From Akebia trifoliata (Eukaryota > Streptophyta > Magnoliopsida > Ranunculales > Lardizabalaceae): a stretch of DNA of 64,000 nucleotides. The stretch spans positions 4,692,001-4,756,000 of the forward strand of contig CM030709.1 of NCBI GenBank assembly GCA_017979445.1, given 5' to 3'. The notes below the pieces were generated by a model. The model saw only the letters and a program-made list of their open reading frames with translations. It was not told the DNA's origin and did not search any database. The position numbers and the translations under genes are program-made. Shown here in pieces: positions 40,101 to 53,185 of the stretch; the stretch's first letter is position 1, and every line of letters starts with the position of its first letter.

Positions 40101-41346
40101 TCCGGGTTGGTGCACCCGGGGTGCGGCAAGGTATGGAGTTTTCCTCAGGGCTCTTTCTGGGTCTTGACATTTTAATTCTCTATTTTTAAGTTCTGTGCTC
40201 AGCTTGGAGATAGGCAAGTTAACTCATTTTAACCTAGTCCAGTGACCAAAACAGAAATACATTTTTTCCGATATTGGTAAAGTTGATGTTTGTAGGATTG
40301 ATGATAAAATTAACATTATATGTTCCTGGCTTGCTAAGTTGGTAAAGTTTGTGTTACACAGTTTCAAAACCCACCATTGCCCACTATAAAATTACAAAAT
40401 TGGGTTTCATTTACCTGAATAAATTGTGCTAATTCGAGTAAATGTCTCTTAAATGTTGTTGTACAGAGAGCTTAGGTAAGTTCCTAAAAGTTACTGGTTG
40501 GTTGAAAATATTGTACATTGGATGCATCAGATTTTCCTTTGAAAATTTTGTTCTTTTTTTTTCAATGCCAAGGACCATCTAACTCTTGTTTGCTTTCCAG
40601 GCACACAGACTGGATTTGTGCACCAATTATCTCAATTGTCGTCCCAGCAAAATGCACATAGACCTATCCCTGCTTCTACCCTATCAGCAGTTTCACCTGT
40701 GACCCCACCAGTGCAGGTGGTCCACCATTCTGCCGCACTTTTCTCAAGCCATTCAGTCAGACCAAACATAAGCCCAAATATCCCTAGCAATCCTGTCAGA
40801 CCAAGCCCCAATATCCCTAGCAATCCGGTCAGACTAAACCTAAGTCCCAATATCCCTAGTAATCTGGTCAGACCAAACATAAGCCCCAATATCCCTCCCT
40901 GGGGAAGCAATCAAGCTAGCAGTGAAATACGGTCCCCAGCCCCACATCTGCAACATCTAAGACCTTCTACATCCATTTCAGCACCAGGTCTTCCACCCGT
41001 CACTAGTGTGGAGCCCAGTCAGCAGTCACATAGTGTTCCTGCTGCCACACCCCGTGCACCTACCTACCCACCTGGGCCTTTTAACCGGATGCAACAGCAA
41101 GAAAGTTCTGGATGGCTCCCGGTTGCACAAAATTCTTCCTCTGCTCTTGAGTTGCTCAGGGACGTTGACAATCGCCCTGGTGCGAACCCTCCAAGCGTAT
41201 TGCCACCTCTTACTGATCTTGGACTTGAAACATTCTTTGACACATGGGGCATGTCTGAACTGGCAACAACAGGCAACTTACGGGGCCCTGGAGCACCTAT
41301 GGTTACTGCAGCTGACAACATTGTTTGCTTATCTGATGATGACTGA
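16873..41346 (+). CDS. MOM1: MOM1-like silencing protein (PHD, chromo-like, degenerate SNF2/CHD3 helicase), about 2325 aa, 20 coding exons
   Basis: Exons by splice sites and phase: 16873-17543, 18315-18396, 19532-19692, 19856-19919, 20061-20206, 23137-23330, 24617-24744, 24938-25225, 26160-26297, 28562-28816, 29169-29309, 29389-29700, 29864-30037, 32826-33756, 33979-34187, 36730-36834, 37102-38484, 39179-39817, 39920-40130, 40601-41346; all phases agree. Order: basic Ser/Arg-rich N-terminus; PHD finger (~363-413, CFIC...CHHYC...HCLWC); chromo-like segments (~440-550); SNF2-like part (~579-918) with the Walker A site replaced by VIIEDQERVFK and a VDECQ box; helicase-C part (~919-1050) keeping DSDWNP but not the motif VI arginines; CMM2-like dimerisation region (~1299-1375, [22 protein letters not shown] onward in two exons); a coiled coil; 30-aa repeats; a Pro-rich C-terminus. 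Arabidopsis MOM1 keeps transposons silent without changing DNA methylation. A second in-frame ATG at 16855 is possible. Confidence 0.92.
20653..20971 (+). mobile_element. Intact miniature LTR retrotransposon (TRIM/SMART type), 319 bp, in MOM1 intron 5
   Basis: Two direct repeats, 20653-20774 and 20844-20971, both begin TGTTGAG and end AACA (TG...CA). A primer-binding site tggtattagagc (initiator tRNA-Met type) follows the first repeat at once, and a purine tract gagggggag precedes the second. The identical 5-bp target duplication tgatc sits on each side (20648-20652 and 20972-20976). There is no coding interior. Confidence 0.9.
21290..22060 (+). mobile_element. Internally deleted LINE remnant in MOM1 intron 5
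   Basis: Starts with the linker between endonuclease and reverse transcriptase ([20 protein letters not shown]). It then jumps to the zinc-binding C-terminal part of ORF2 ([25 protein letters not shown], then [16 protein letters not shown], frame-shifted). It ends 'ttctacttatcaaaaaaaaa', a LINE tail. The reverse-transcriptase core is missing. Confidence 0.85.
23403..23711. mobile_element. Double-hairpin MITE (family B copy 1) in MOM1 intron 6
   Basis: The outer arms (catatatctacaac... and ...gttgtagatatatg) are inverted copies with 'gtccgatgtgggct' / 'gcccacataggac' just inside. Each half contains its own hairpin 'ggatgatctc...gagatcatcc'. The result is two stem-loops inside a larger one. 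The same design recurs at 54682-54988. Confidence 0.8.
23735..24530 (-). mobile_element. LINE 3' fragment, split by a TRIM insertion, MOM1 intron 6
   Basis: On the minus strand, a LINE tail ('tttgataagtataaattgca' in the plus direction at about 23742) leads into 'gtagtcgaggtgaacc', shared with other LINE ends in this window. It runs to about 24008, then resumes after the TRIM at about 24438 (caacctccacagaattttt, then ggggaagatcccaacttt). The two parts align in order with the LINE fragment at 1740-1870. Confidence 0.65.
24009..24437 (+). mobile_element. TRIM element with truncated 3' LTR, nested in LINE
   Basis: A 5' LTR 24009-24250 (TGTTGAGTTTAGTCCCACAT ... ATCA) is followed by the primer-binding site tggtatcaaagc at 24251. 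A G-rich tract gtgcgggggcg at 24329-24339 precedes a second LTR that begins at 24340 and matches the first for about 95 bp, then stops. There is no coding interior. Confidence 0.8.
26340..28561. other. MOM1 intron 9 contents: LINE tail scrap and LTR-type debris
   Basis: At 26365-26470 there is a minus-strand LINE 3' scrap (ggtggtcgaggagatcacc). At 26870-26885 a reverse-orientation primer-binding word (gctctgatatca) suggests an LTR element on the minus strand. The phrase 'gttgcttcg...tgttnattggca' occurs at both 26823 and 27786, possibly remnants of its interior. No intact structure is seen. Confidence 0.35.
30765..31575 (+). mobile_element. LINE C-terminal fragment in MOM1 intron 13
   Basis: Reads as the end of plant LINE ORF2: [18 protein letters not shown], then a stop. 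The zinc-binding segment follows ([38 protein letters not shown]), then [15 protein letters not shown], with stops and a frame change. It ends 'atattatacttatcacaaaaaaaa'. It is 5'-truncated. Confidence 0.85.
31830..32205. mobile_element. Small LINE scraps in MOM1 intron 13
   Basis: A minus-oriented tail phrase (ggtaatttcattaataaattg) is followed by a plus-oriented piece ending 'cttatacctttcaaaaaaaaaa'. Too short and degraded for a family call. Confidence 0.4.
34395..35090 (-). mobile_element. LINE 3' fragment in MOM1 intron 15
   Basis: On the minus strand it reads [18 protein letters not shown] and [19 protein letters not shown], the typical end of LINE ORF2. The shared tail phrase appears in the plus direction as 'gtcgagagacctacc' near 34441. 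It is frame-broken and 5'-truncated. Confidence 0.7.
35096..36680. mobile_element. DNA-element debris in MOM1 intron 15, with an inner foldback at 35929-36204
   Basis: The left part begins 'ccaaggccggctcgatacaa' then 'gaggccttatgcaaaa'; the right part ends 'agggccttaggcagccgttg'. These are the paired ends of a common plant DNA element, with the last right-hand bases missing. Inside, 'cccaaaacattagactattc' and its inverted partner at about 36175-36204 delimit a foldback element related to the one at 15345. Confidence 0.5.
38098..38472 (+). repeat. Four in-frame tandem repeats of 90-99 bp in MOM1 exon 17
   Basis: Units start at 38098, 38188, 38278 and 38377. Each encodes about 30-33 aa of the pattern [15 protein letters not shown]...QLTASTQDD. 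The period is always a multiple of three, so the frame is kept. The last unit carries an extra SPLA insertion, shared with the third. Confidence 0.9.
38571..38923. mobile_element. MITE family A copy 1, in MOM1 intron 17
   Basis: Inverted ends of about 30 bp (gctatcggcaccccaagttt... and ...aagttggggtgtcaatagc) flank an AT-rich interior without coding. It is similar throughout to copies at 44171-44476 and 15047-16023. Confidence 0.8.
40753..40905 (+). repeat. Proline-rich short repeats in MOM1 exon 20
   Basis: Repeats of 'agaccaaacataagcccaa' and 'tatccctagcaatc' encode units like [13 protein letters not shown]. The repeat is in frame and makes a low-complexity segment near the C-terminus. Confidence 0.85.
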
Positions 41347-43143
41347 TTAGGTTGATTGATGATGGCTGTGCTGGGTGATTAACAAATTTACTTCAGAAAT
41401 AGGAGTAGCCATTTCTGTAAATATTCTAACATATTGTGTATAGGTAATCAACTACTACCTACCCCTTTGCGGCTTATGAAAGTAAAGTTCATTATGAAGA
41501 GGAGGATCTGAAACTAGATGGCACATCGAGATGGAGTTTATGACCAACTGCCCACCAGCCGCCATTGCAGAAGAATGGCTGACTGACTATTTTGGTAGGG
41601 ACTTGATGCTGTTTACTCAACCTGGTGCCCCTTTTGAAGTCTCAGTCTGCTCTGTATAGTTTCATCCCAATTAGTTTTTTTTTTGTCCCTTATAGTGTTA
41701 GAATGTTTATATTACCTTGGTTGCCCATTATGAGGGAAAAAAAAAGTGGAATAGTTTTTGTACAAGTTTGTTTGAGTTCGGCTTTGATACAAACATATAC
41801 CACACAGGTTCAATACACAGGCAACCTGCCAAATGTCTTGAATTGCACTGAATGATGAATGGGATCCAAGCTCATGATGAAGGTTGGCACTAAATGGCTT
41901 GAATTTGCTGGCCATATTGATTTTTGGTGTTTAGATCCCACCAACAGGTAGGGGAAATTTCATCCTGAAATCAGAACGATGAAACAAAATGGTTTTATGC
42001 AAAGCGAAATTGAGTTGCAAATGGCACTAGAAATACAAAGGAAAATGGAATTAATATGGGGAGCCAAACTTTCATACCATGCGAGAAAGATAATCAGATG
42101 GAAAATGTAATTAGTAGGTATAAGAAATGCCATTGGTACAGCAAGTGCAGGAAAGTTGTAAAGTTAGTAACGATATTGAGTCATTTTAAAAAGATTTTCT
42201 ATCCTAGCAACAAATTTAATGGGGGTTTACATGGATGATCTGCTAGACCATAAAATATCCAAGATTTATGCATTTTCCAAGTCGTTAAATGAATATTTTG
42301 ACGATTACCCAAATAAATGTCATAAAGAGACATTGAGTTTGTCCACCTTTTGACGTGAAGAATGGAAATATAGTAGAATCATGGTTTAAAATCTAGTTTC
42401 GTATCAATGTTTTCAGTTTATCAAAAAATCAAAGAGATACCGTAAAATTCAAGAGACATCAAAAAATGATATTTTAGAGAAAATACATGGGTTTTTCAAA
42501 TATTTCTCAAAATATTAAGGGGACTTCAATCCCTTATCTTTGAGTGGAGATTGAGGTCCAGGGCATGCGTTAGATCATCTCCAATGCTAACTCTGATTTT
42601 TTCCTTTAGCAATTTTTTTTTTTTTTTGTAAGAGAATAAAATGCAAAAAAACTCATATTTGGCATGTACCTCTCCATTTTTTCATCTAAAAAAAATGCCA
42701 TTGGTATGCTTTGAATGACAATTTAGGACAAGCATTGGAGCGCAATTTGAGAGGTTTTTTCAAAATTTAGAACAGCCATCCCAATTTTAGACACTGTTGG
42801 ATATGCTCTTAGAGAAGAAAGAGAGAAAAGTCGGTGGAGGAGAAGAGAAAACAGGAGAGAGAGAGTCCATATCACAATAATTTTCAACATAAAATAGCTC
42901 GGTAATTATGGTTTCACTTAAAAGTAAAAAACTTCATTCAGCAGGATGAGTCCCTATATATCTCGACGCTAACTATTGTCACACATATTACAATGCTTTC
43001 TTACGATGACCATAAATGAAAGAAATAAATCCAAGGCCAATAATCTAAAATGCTGACAAACATTTTATAGTACACAGCACTGAGAAAACATCATCATTTA
43101 TATAGGGAAATCTCAGTTACTTTCTACAAATTATAGAATAGAG
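41347..43143. other. MOM1 3' UTR and intergenic DNA before the convergent IDH gene
   Basis: The first 300-400 bp are probably MOM1 3' UTR. At about 42570-42815, 'gatcatctccaatgctaa' on one side and 'cattggagcg...ttggatatgctctta' on the other look like decayed inverted ends of a common MITE. I find no gene. Confidence 0.45.
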
Positions 43144-43144
43144 T

Positions 43145-43361
43145 TTCCCCAATGAGTCGTGATAAAATGCACCACCTACGTGGCATACTCAATCAACTCC
43201 CCTGACGTGACGTGCTAGAACCCTAGATCTGTACTCCTCGGGATACACAACTGCACATGTATCTTGAGGAGTACAGATCTACGGTTCTAGCACATGTCAC
43301 GTCAGGGGTGTCGATTGAGTATGCCACGTGGGGGAGTCATTTAATCATTACTCTTCCCCAA
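43145..43361. mobile_element. Long foldback (family C MITE), about 217 bp
   Basis: The two arms run ccccaatgagtcgtgataaa ... gatctgtactcctcgggatac and, inverted, gtatcttgaggagtacagat ... gattaaatgactcccccacg, with few mismatches over about 95 bp. The arms contain ACGTGG and TGACGTGA words, as do the related hairpins at 47258, 47470, 53088, 60653 and 63526. It lies about 300 bp beyond the IDH stop codon. Confidence 0.85.
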
Positions 43362-43658
43362 TAGTTCCTGTAAATACATGTTTTGCTTTTTCACATATCA
43401 CAAGAAGGTCCTGACCCAAGTCCATAATTGATTTTATTGGGTTCACAGTCACATACTTAACAGAGACTGAGAATCAAAAGTGTGGCAAATATCTTAAATT
43501 TGATTAGATGCCTCAATCAATTCAAAGATAAAAAACATTCACTTGCAGAGGAGGATTATATTATCTCTTCCCACAAGGCTGATGATGGACATCTCAAGGA
43601 AACATTTGTTGCACAATATCAATTAGACGAGAAGGGCAAAATAAAAAATAAAAAAATC

Positions 43659-46975
<3,317 letters not shown>

Positions 46976-46983
46976 GATCGATC

Positions 46984-46987
<4 letters not shown>

Positions 46988-47022
<35 letters not shown>
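46988..47022. repeat. (GA)n microsatellite in the IDH leader region
   Basis: About 17 GA units, starting 12 bp upstream of the IDH ATG (CT-rich on the coding strand). A pyrimidine-rich leader of this kind is common in plant 5' UTRs. Confidence 0.95.
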
Positions 47023-47025
<3 letters not shown>

Positions 47026-48044
47026 AATGAATGAAACTGAAGACGCGACAATTTTATTGGACTTTAGCTTGGACATCTGTCTGCTTGCCACGTGGCACAT
47101 TACACTTGTTAGACTTTGACTATAAATATTGTTTGAGCACTCAAAATTTGGTATGAGATTCAACCAATGAAAATGCGACACGTTTACTAAAGACCAATTT
47201 AGTTGCATATCATTGGGACGAATATTTAATAATGAAAAATGCTGACACAAGACATTTACTGCGATTCTCACAATTCTGACGTGGGTTATCCACATAACCA
47301 TAGATTTGTTTCTTTGCGATACGAGTAAAAAAAATCATCTACGATAATGTATGCACCTCAATGTCAGAATTGTGAGAATCGCAGCAAATCTAATTTTCAA
47401 AGTGTGTTTTTTTTGCACTTCAACGTGTTTGCGTTAATAAACTCCTAAAAAAAAAAAATAAGGAAAATGCTGAAATGACAAAAAGAAATTACTGTGATTC
47501 TCACAAGTCTGACATGAGATGTGCACATAACCATAGATGTATTTTCTCGTGCTACGAGTAAAAACCATCTATGGTTGTGTATGCATATGTACGTCAGAAT
47601 TGTGTGAATCACAATAAATCCTATGTCACCCCAGCATCACTCCAAAAAAAAAAAAAATCTATCAACTTTGAAAATTATCAAATAACAAGATCAATTTTCT
47701 GTTTATTTTAAGATCCGTCCAAAAGTCCACCAATAAAACTAGGGTCTAGAAATTATTTTATAATGCTAAACTGACTTCCTATAACACTGCATTGACGTGG
47801 TGATGCGCACAGAACCATAGATATTTTCCCTCGAGCTACAAGTGTTATAGACTAACCATAGATATTTTCCCTAAGTGTTATTAGAAGTTGAAGATGATAA
47901 ATTTGTTAGAAGTAAAGTCAAGGGTTTTGTCAAGAGTTTAAAGATAAGTTTGGAAATCGAGTGTTTCGGAAAGAAGAAGAAAATGAAAATTGATGGCTCT
48001 CAGTAGATGGAGTGTTCAAGACAATGTTGTACAAAGAAGTAAAA
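47023..48044. other. IDH promoter region and family C stem-loop elements
   Basis: Next to the IDH 5' UTR are two complete stem-loops. One spans 47258-47388, with arms ttactgcgattctcacaatt and its inverse. The other is at about 47470-47640, with outer gctgaaatgaca / tgtcaccccagc and inner cataaccatagatg / catctatggttgtg. A half element lies at about 47790-47880. No gene is seen. Confidence 0.6.
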
Positions 48045-48188
48045 TACTAATTATGATTAATAACATGTATTATTTCACAAGAAAATACTAAGTCAAGCAT
48101 CTTAAATGGTCTAGAAATCTTTAGAAATACATCAAAACAAGAAGTTAAAAGAGAACAGAAATAATTTCCACTAGAACAGTAAAATGTT

Positions 48189-51100
48189 CTAACAAATTGG
48201 AATAGGTGCACCATTCCAATCGCTTAGACAATCGAGCAGTGGATCGATCATCTTCCCCTCGTTCATCGCAGTAAACAATTTGTCGAATTCCTCTCCAGGT
48301 GATCGAACCTTCTCTCCGGTCAGAAGTCCTGTTCCCAATTCTTCCCTCACAAACTTGTACAATGGGTACGACCTACATTCCTTAATCCGGTTCAGGATTA
48401 CTGGGTTCCCATTCTCATATGCGCTCCTCGCACTCTCGATTTCTCTTGGCAAAAGGGTCTTCAATTCCTCCTCAAAGATTCCAAACTTTTGGAAGATTGA
48501 AGTACTTGCCTCATTATCACCATTGTTCATCGCATGTTCGACAAGAACTAGCCTTAGTTTCTGCATTAATGGGTACGTGGCACTGCATGGGTCATCGATG
48601 TAGGTGAAGACGTATTCATGATCAACAACTTTGAGTAAGTCTTTCTCACAAAATCTTGAAGGGTGAAGCTCCCCATTAACACCCATTGTTAGAACTCTCT
48701 TGGCTACTTGGCTCACAGTGTTCTTGACTATGCTCTTAAAAATTTCCTCCAAGTGCCTTAAATCGATTGCTTGGCAAATCCCAACTAAGAAAGTCGATGA
48801 CATGAGCTTCAATATATCGACGGCTTCAGCTGTTTTTCTTGAAGATATCAAGCCCAAGGAGTTCACATCTTGGTTATGTTGCTCTGCACTTTGAACATGA
48901 TTAGTGACGGGATTAGCAAGGAATTGGAGTTCGGAACAATAGGACGCCATTGCAACCTCTGCACCTTTGAACCCATAATCCAAGCTTGGATTCCTTCCAC
49001 CCGATAGATTCGAAGGCAACCCATGGTTGTAAAAATCATTAACAAGTTCGGAAAATTGAGCAAACATTAGTTTCCCAATTGCAGCAATCGCCAATCGGGT
49101 ATTGTCCATGGAGACACCTATAGGAGTCCCTTGGAAATTCCCACCATGTAAGGCCTTGTTCCTCGATACGTCGATCAATGGGTTATCGTTAACAGAGTTA
49201 ATTTCCCGTTCGATCGATTTCGTTGATGATCGAATCACTTCGATTTGTGGACCCAACCATTGAGGTGAAGTACAGAGAGCGTATCGCTCTTTCTTTGGCT
49301 TTTGAAGAGGATCAATTTCATGTAGCTTTCGAGCTTCTTTCACATAAGAGCTACCATCTAAAATATGTTCCATGATGGCTGCAGCCTCAATTTGGCCTGG
49401 GTGATGCTTCAATTTGTGAGTCAGATGGTCAGTAAATTCTGGTTTACCATGCATGACTTCGGCGAACATTGCCGATAAGACTTCCGATAGGACAACTAGG
49501 ATATTCGTGTCGAATAAAACCATTGATGCCAATCCTGACCCTACCGTGGTGCCGTTAACCAAAGCTAGGCCTTCCTTGGGCTGTAATTCAAAGAATCCAC
49601 CATTGATCCCAGCTAGGTGGAAGGCTTGTGTAGCATCAAGAGATTGCCCGTCGGGTCCCACAGATTTAGAATTGGGTCGACCCGTTAAGAGCCCAGCGAT
49701 GTATGATAAAGGGATGAGATCGCCTGAAGAGGAGATGGTGCCTCTAAGAGGCAAACATGGGGTGATGTTGTGATTAAGGAAGGAAGTGATGGCTTCTAAG
49801 ATCTCAAAACGGATTCCTGAGTATCCTTGGAGGAGTGTGTTGATCCTCACTAGCATAGCTGCTCTTGTTGTAGAGTGAGGCAATGTGTGGCAAGATTCAG
49901 TCCCATTGCCAAATATTCCAGCATTCAAGAATCTAGAGCAACAAAATTAAAAAAAAAATAAAAAATGAAATTAGCAACACTAATCTACCAAGCAATTTAG
50001 TTTTACTTAGGTTTGTAGTTGCATAGAAAATTGTATTTTCAGGGAAATGATATTATATGTATTTGATTATGAGTTTTTGCATGAAATCCATTTTTTCTTG
50101 AAAGAGTGATTTTTCTGTCTTGGTTGAAAATATACTCCTGCTCAATTTCTCATAAAAACTGATTTTTTTTTTTACTTGAAGACAAAAAAAGCCCAATATA
50201 ATTCTTTGGACATAAAATGGGTTGGACTAGACCCGAAATCTGAGTGATGAGTTTGGATCCTTGAGTAGATCCAAATAAAAAGCGGATAGAATATGATTTA
50301 GGATCATTTTGTTACAGATTCCAGTTTCTGCTTTAGGATGTTGTGTCTAAAAGAAGCAGAAGTTCAAGGTCTGGGAAGCTGCGTTTAGGAAAATCTTGTT
50401 TATTATAAAAGCTGGCGAAAAAGTAGTAGAAGAAGTATTAGAGAGTGATTGAATTGATTATGTTGTTTAATTGGTAAGTGAAGAAGAATGAGGGTTGAAA
50501 TTGTCATTTCATTCATATGTTCTTCTGAATTGGCTTCTCATAGTGGCTCCCACACGAAAGTAACCCTAGCAAGACTTTTCAAAAACACAATTTTCAGCTT
50601 CTCCCAAAAACTAGTGAGGCAGAAGCCATTACTAACAAACATGTTTCTCTGACTTTTTCCGCTTCAAGCCAAAAAAAGCTGTCACACACAATCCCTTAAT
50701 GTCCCTTGACCTGACATTATCCAACCTGAATGAGACTAATCTAGAGATAATTTCTCAGACCCAATTATTCGACAATCCTATTGCATAGAAATTAAAGTTA
50801 ATGACAAAAAAAATCAAAAAAAAAAAATCAAAACATCTAATATAATTGCCACAAAGCAATGTTTTAAAAATCGAACTAGATGACTGTCCCATCAATATTT
50901 CAATAAAAATCGGATTGGTTCAATGGGAATCGTTGCTCAATAAAGACCTGTCAATTTCTTTTAAACCGATGGTTCAACCGCGAAAATCGAGCACTCTGCA
51001 AAGGATCAATTTTGAAAATTTTAAATTATTTTAAGTTTTCAAGAATTCATTCTTAGATTCTTTTGTAAAAAATAAGATAAAATCTTAAAATCAATCATTT

Positions 51101-52622
51101 TAGATTTGTATTGAATTTTATGATTAAAAAAATATACAAACCTACTAAAACTCAAAAAATAAAATCTGTAAATTTACTAAATTATTTTTATTTTTTAAGA
51201 ATCTTTAAATAAATACAAAAACCTTCTCAAATCTTAATTAAATAATTAAAATCAACGAAGATTTTTATTTTTTTTAGTTACCAAATATTAAGTTACAATT
51301 TTTTTAGGATTTTTACATAAAGTGAAAAATTGAAAATCGATGAATATAGACTAATTTAATTAATTAATTAATTAATAAAAATTACTTCGACCAAATTGAA
51401 CCTCGGTCAGACCTATTGAAAAATAATTTAAGTTCAATTATTAGTCTGAATTTTAAAACATTGCCATGAAAAAACCAAACTTCCTCCTCCCTAAAATAAA
51501 AAATAAAAAAAGTAGAAGAAAAAGCAATTCTTAGAAGCAGAAACCTATGACAAATCCAAACAAAAGTCCTAAGAATTCACCATCTATATAATAAAACACA
51601 ATTAGACAAACCTCCCATCAAGACATCAAGTTTTAGTGTCATGGGACACTTTATTTTCTTTATTATTCATTTCTTATACTTTACTATATTTTCTTTTTTA
51701 CCTATTTAATCAATTTTATTATTTTTTATCTTTTACCTATTTAATCTCAATTTTTTAATAATACATTTTCAAATTTTTTTTTTTCAGTTTTACCCCCTTA
51801 ACCTAAAAGAGGATGCCCTATCTTCTAACTTTACTAGATTTTCTCTTTTACCATTTTATCATTTTCCACTCATACCCTACTTAACCATTCTTCTAATTTT
51901 ACTATTTTTTCTCTTTTATCTCTTTAATCTATTTTATTATTTTTCATCTTTTACCATTTTTAATCTCAATGTTTTTAATAATATCTCTAGAGTTTCTTGG
52001 ATTTCACTTTATTCTTCATCTCCCATAATTTTACATTAATTCATCTTTTACCCTTTTAATTCAGTTTTTTCATCTTTTACTCTTTTAATATCAATTTTTT
52101 TTTTTAATAATACCCTCTCCATTCTTAGTTTTTCCTCACTTTGACCCCTTTTTAACCTTTGAGAGGATGCCTGTGACGTAGGCACGGGGTTCGGGTGAAC
52201 TCCATTCTCCATTAAAACTTGAAACTTTTAGACTCAAATTTTTACCTAATAAGCTCCTTCTGAAGAGCTCCTCCTTGTTTGGTTCTCCTATGTGAATTGG
52301 CACCAAACCCAACGCTATCACTCATGCTCTCCATTACCCAATCACTGCTAGCTTTCACTCCTTCCCTCGCCGACTCCGACAACTCTACTCTGATTCCGGC
52401 TTCACGTCGGGCAATCGCAGCCACCTGAGATATGGTCAACGTCTCTCCACCAAGTCTCACAACTGGCTTTCTAAATTCCTCCACCATTCTCTTAACCTCA
52501 TCAAGATGACTTCCCTTTAGAGACTCCGCCGCCATTCCCCAATTTAATGGGTCTTTAATGCAGAAACTTTCAATCGAAATCGAACTATTTGTCTGACCAT
52601 TTACTTGGATTTCACTAGACAT
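48189..52622 (-). CDS. PAL: Phenylalanine ammonia-lyase, copy 1: catalytic Tyr loop deleted, 706 aa
   Basis: PAL removes ammonia from L-phenylalanine to give trans-cinnamate, the entry to phenylpropanoids. Exon 1 is 52622-52246 and exon 2 is 49932-48189. The single intron splits the Arg codon of ELIR/FLNAG, the position conserved in plant PAL genes. The start matches copy 2; the frame upstream opens only at TTG. Conserved segments: [38 protein letters not shown] (MIO region), [41 protein letters not shown]. Two oddities stand out. The MIO triad is Ser-Ser-Gly (49722-49730), not Ala-Ser-Gly. In exon 1, copy 2 reads [16 protein letters not shown] but this copy reads MSDSVGFGA: 9 nt and 12 nt are lost in frame, removing the catalytic Tyr. 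By family knowledge such a protein should be inactive or strongly altered. The rest differs from copy 2 by only about 20 substitutions in exon 2, with no stop. It may be a pseudoenzyme or a young pseudogene. Confidence 0.93.
50857..51463. mobile_element. MITE with CAATGTTTTAAAA inverted ends in PAL copy 1 intron
   Basis: The left end caatgttttaaaaatcgaac is matched in reverse by the right end ('tctgaattttaaaacattg'). The interior is AT-rich, with 'accaaattgaacctcggtca' near the right end. In the copy 2 intron the right part is present (to 59361), but the left end is not recognisable, so the insertion predates the duplication. Confidence 0.7.
51583..52203 (+). mobile_element. Helitron-like nonautonomous element in PAL copy 1 intron
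   Basis: Begins 'tctatataataaaacacaat', the same start as the pieces near 8457. The interior is of T-rich 'cttttaccnntttaat' units. Near the end 'gcctgtgacgtaggc' forms a short hairpin, followed by 'gggtgaactcc'. It is absent from the copy 2 intron, so the insertion came after the duplication or was lost there. Confidence 0.45.
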
Positions 52623-52994
52623 GTTTTTCGATTCGAAAATCGTGAAAAAAAAAAAAAGAAGAAAGAAGAGTTCTTGGATCAAATGAAGTAGAACAGAGCA
52701 AGAAATGGGTTTCTGTGGAGGATAGAAAGCGAGAGAGATAATGAGGGGGAGGGTACTTTAAAATTTCGATTTGATCGACCCAGACGAGAAAAACTTGAAA
52801 GAGATGATTTTTACGAAGAGGGGGGTCTAAAAAAGATCAAAATTTTAAGATCTTTGGTTTCTAAAGAAGCAAATTGAGAGAAAAAGCAGAGCAGAAATGG
52901 GTTTCTGTGGGGAGAGAGAGAGCTTAGAAGCAGAGCAGGTTGTTGGATCGATTTAGGGTTGAATTTCCCTGATCTTGTACACCAGCTTTTGCAT

Positions 52995-53004
52995 CTTTAA
53001 ATAG
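52995..53004 (-). promoter_or_regulatory. TATA-like box of PAL copy 1
   Basis: CTATTTAAAG on the minus strand, about 375 bp before the ATG. The same box in the same context ('gatgcaaaa' downstream) occurs in copy 2. The implied leader is long, about 340 nt. Confidence 0.6.
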
Positions 53005-53087
53005 AAACTCGGGAGAAAGAAAAGGTGTTTGGTGGTCTAGGAAACATCATGCATTTCTCTTGAACTAATAATGCACAAACGAAGACA

Positions 53088-53185
53088 AAAATGACGTGGT
53101 GGCAAGTGCATAGCCGTAGATACTTTTTTCTCGTATCTCGCGGAAAAGCATCAACCGTTAGTACTCGACACCAAGTCATTGTGTC
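53088..53185. mobile_element. Family C stem-loop in the PAL copy 1 promoter
   Basis: The arms 'aatgacgtggtggcaagtgc' and, inverted, 'gcatcaaccgttagtactcg' through 'acaccaagtcatt' pair with some mismatches. It lies about 85 bp upstream of the TATA-like box and brings a TGACGTGG word into the promoter. Confidence 0.65.

Larger units (their letters stand above)
49933..52245 (-). other. PAL copy 1 intron (2313 bp) with several insertions
   Basis: GT...AG borders are seen on the minus strand. It is 868 bp longer than the copy 2 intron. It holds an insertion at about 50310-50700 absent from copy 2, a MITE at 50857-51463, and a Helitron-like piece at 51583-52203. Confidence 0.85.

Noticed and set aside
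48280..48603. Open frames on the + strand inside PAL exon 2 (also 49453-49773, 56364-56708, 57558-57878)
   Set aside because: They are antisense shadows of the conserved PAL coding sequence and look alike in both copies for that reason.
52623..52682. N-terminal extension of PAL copy 1 upstream of MSSEI
   Set aside because: The extra frame begins only at a TTG and is not shared by copy 2, where the frame starts at the matching ATG.
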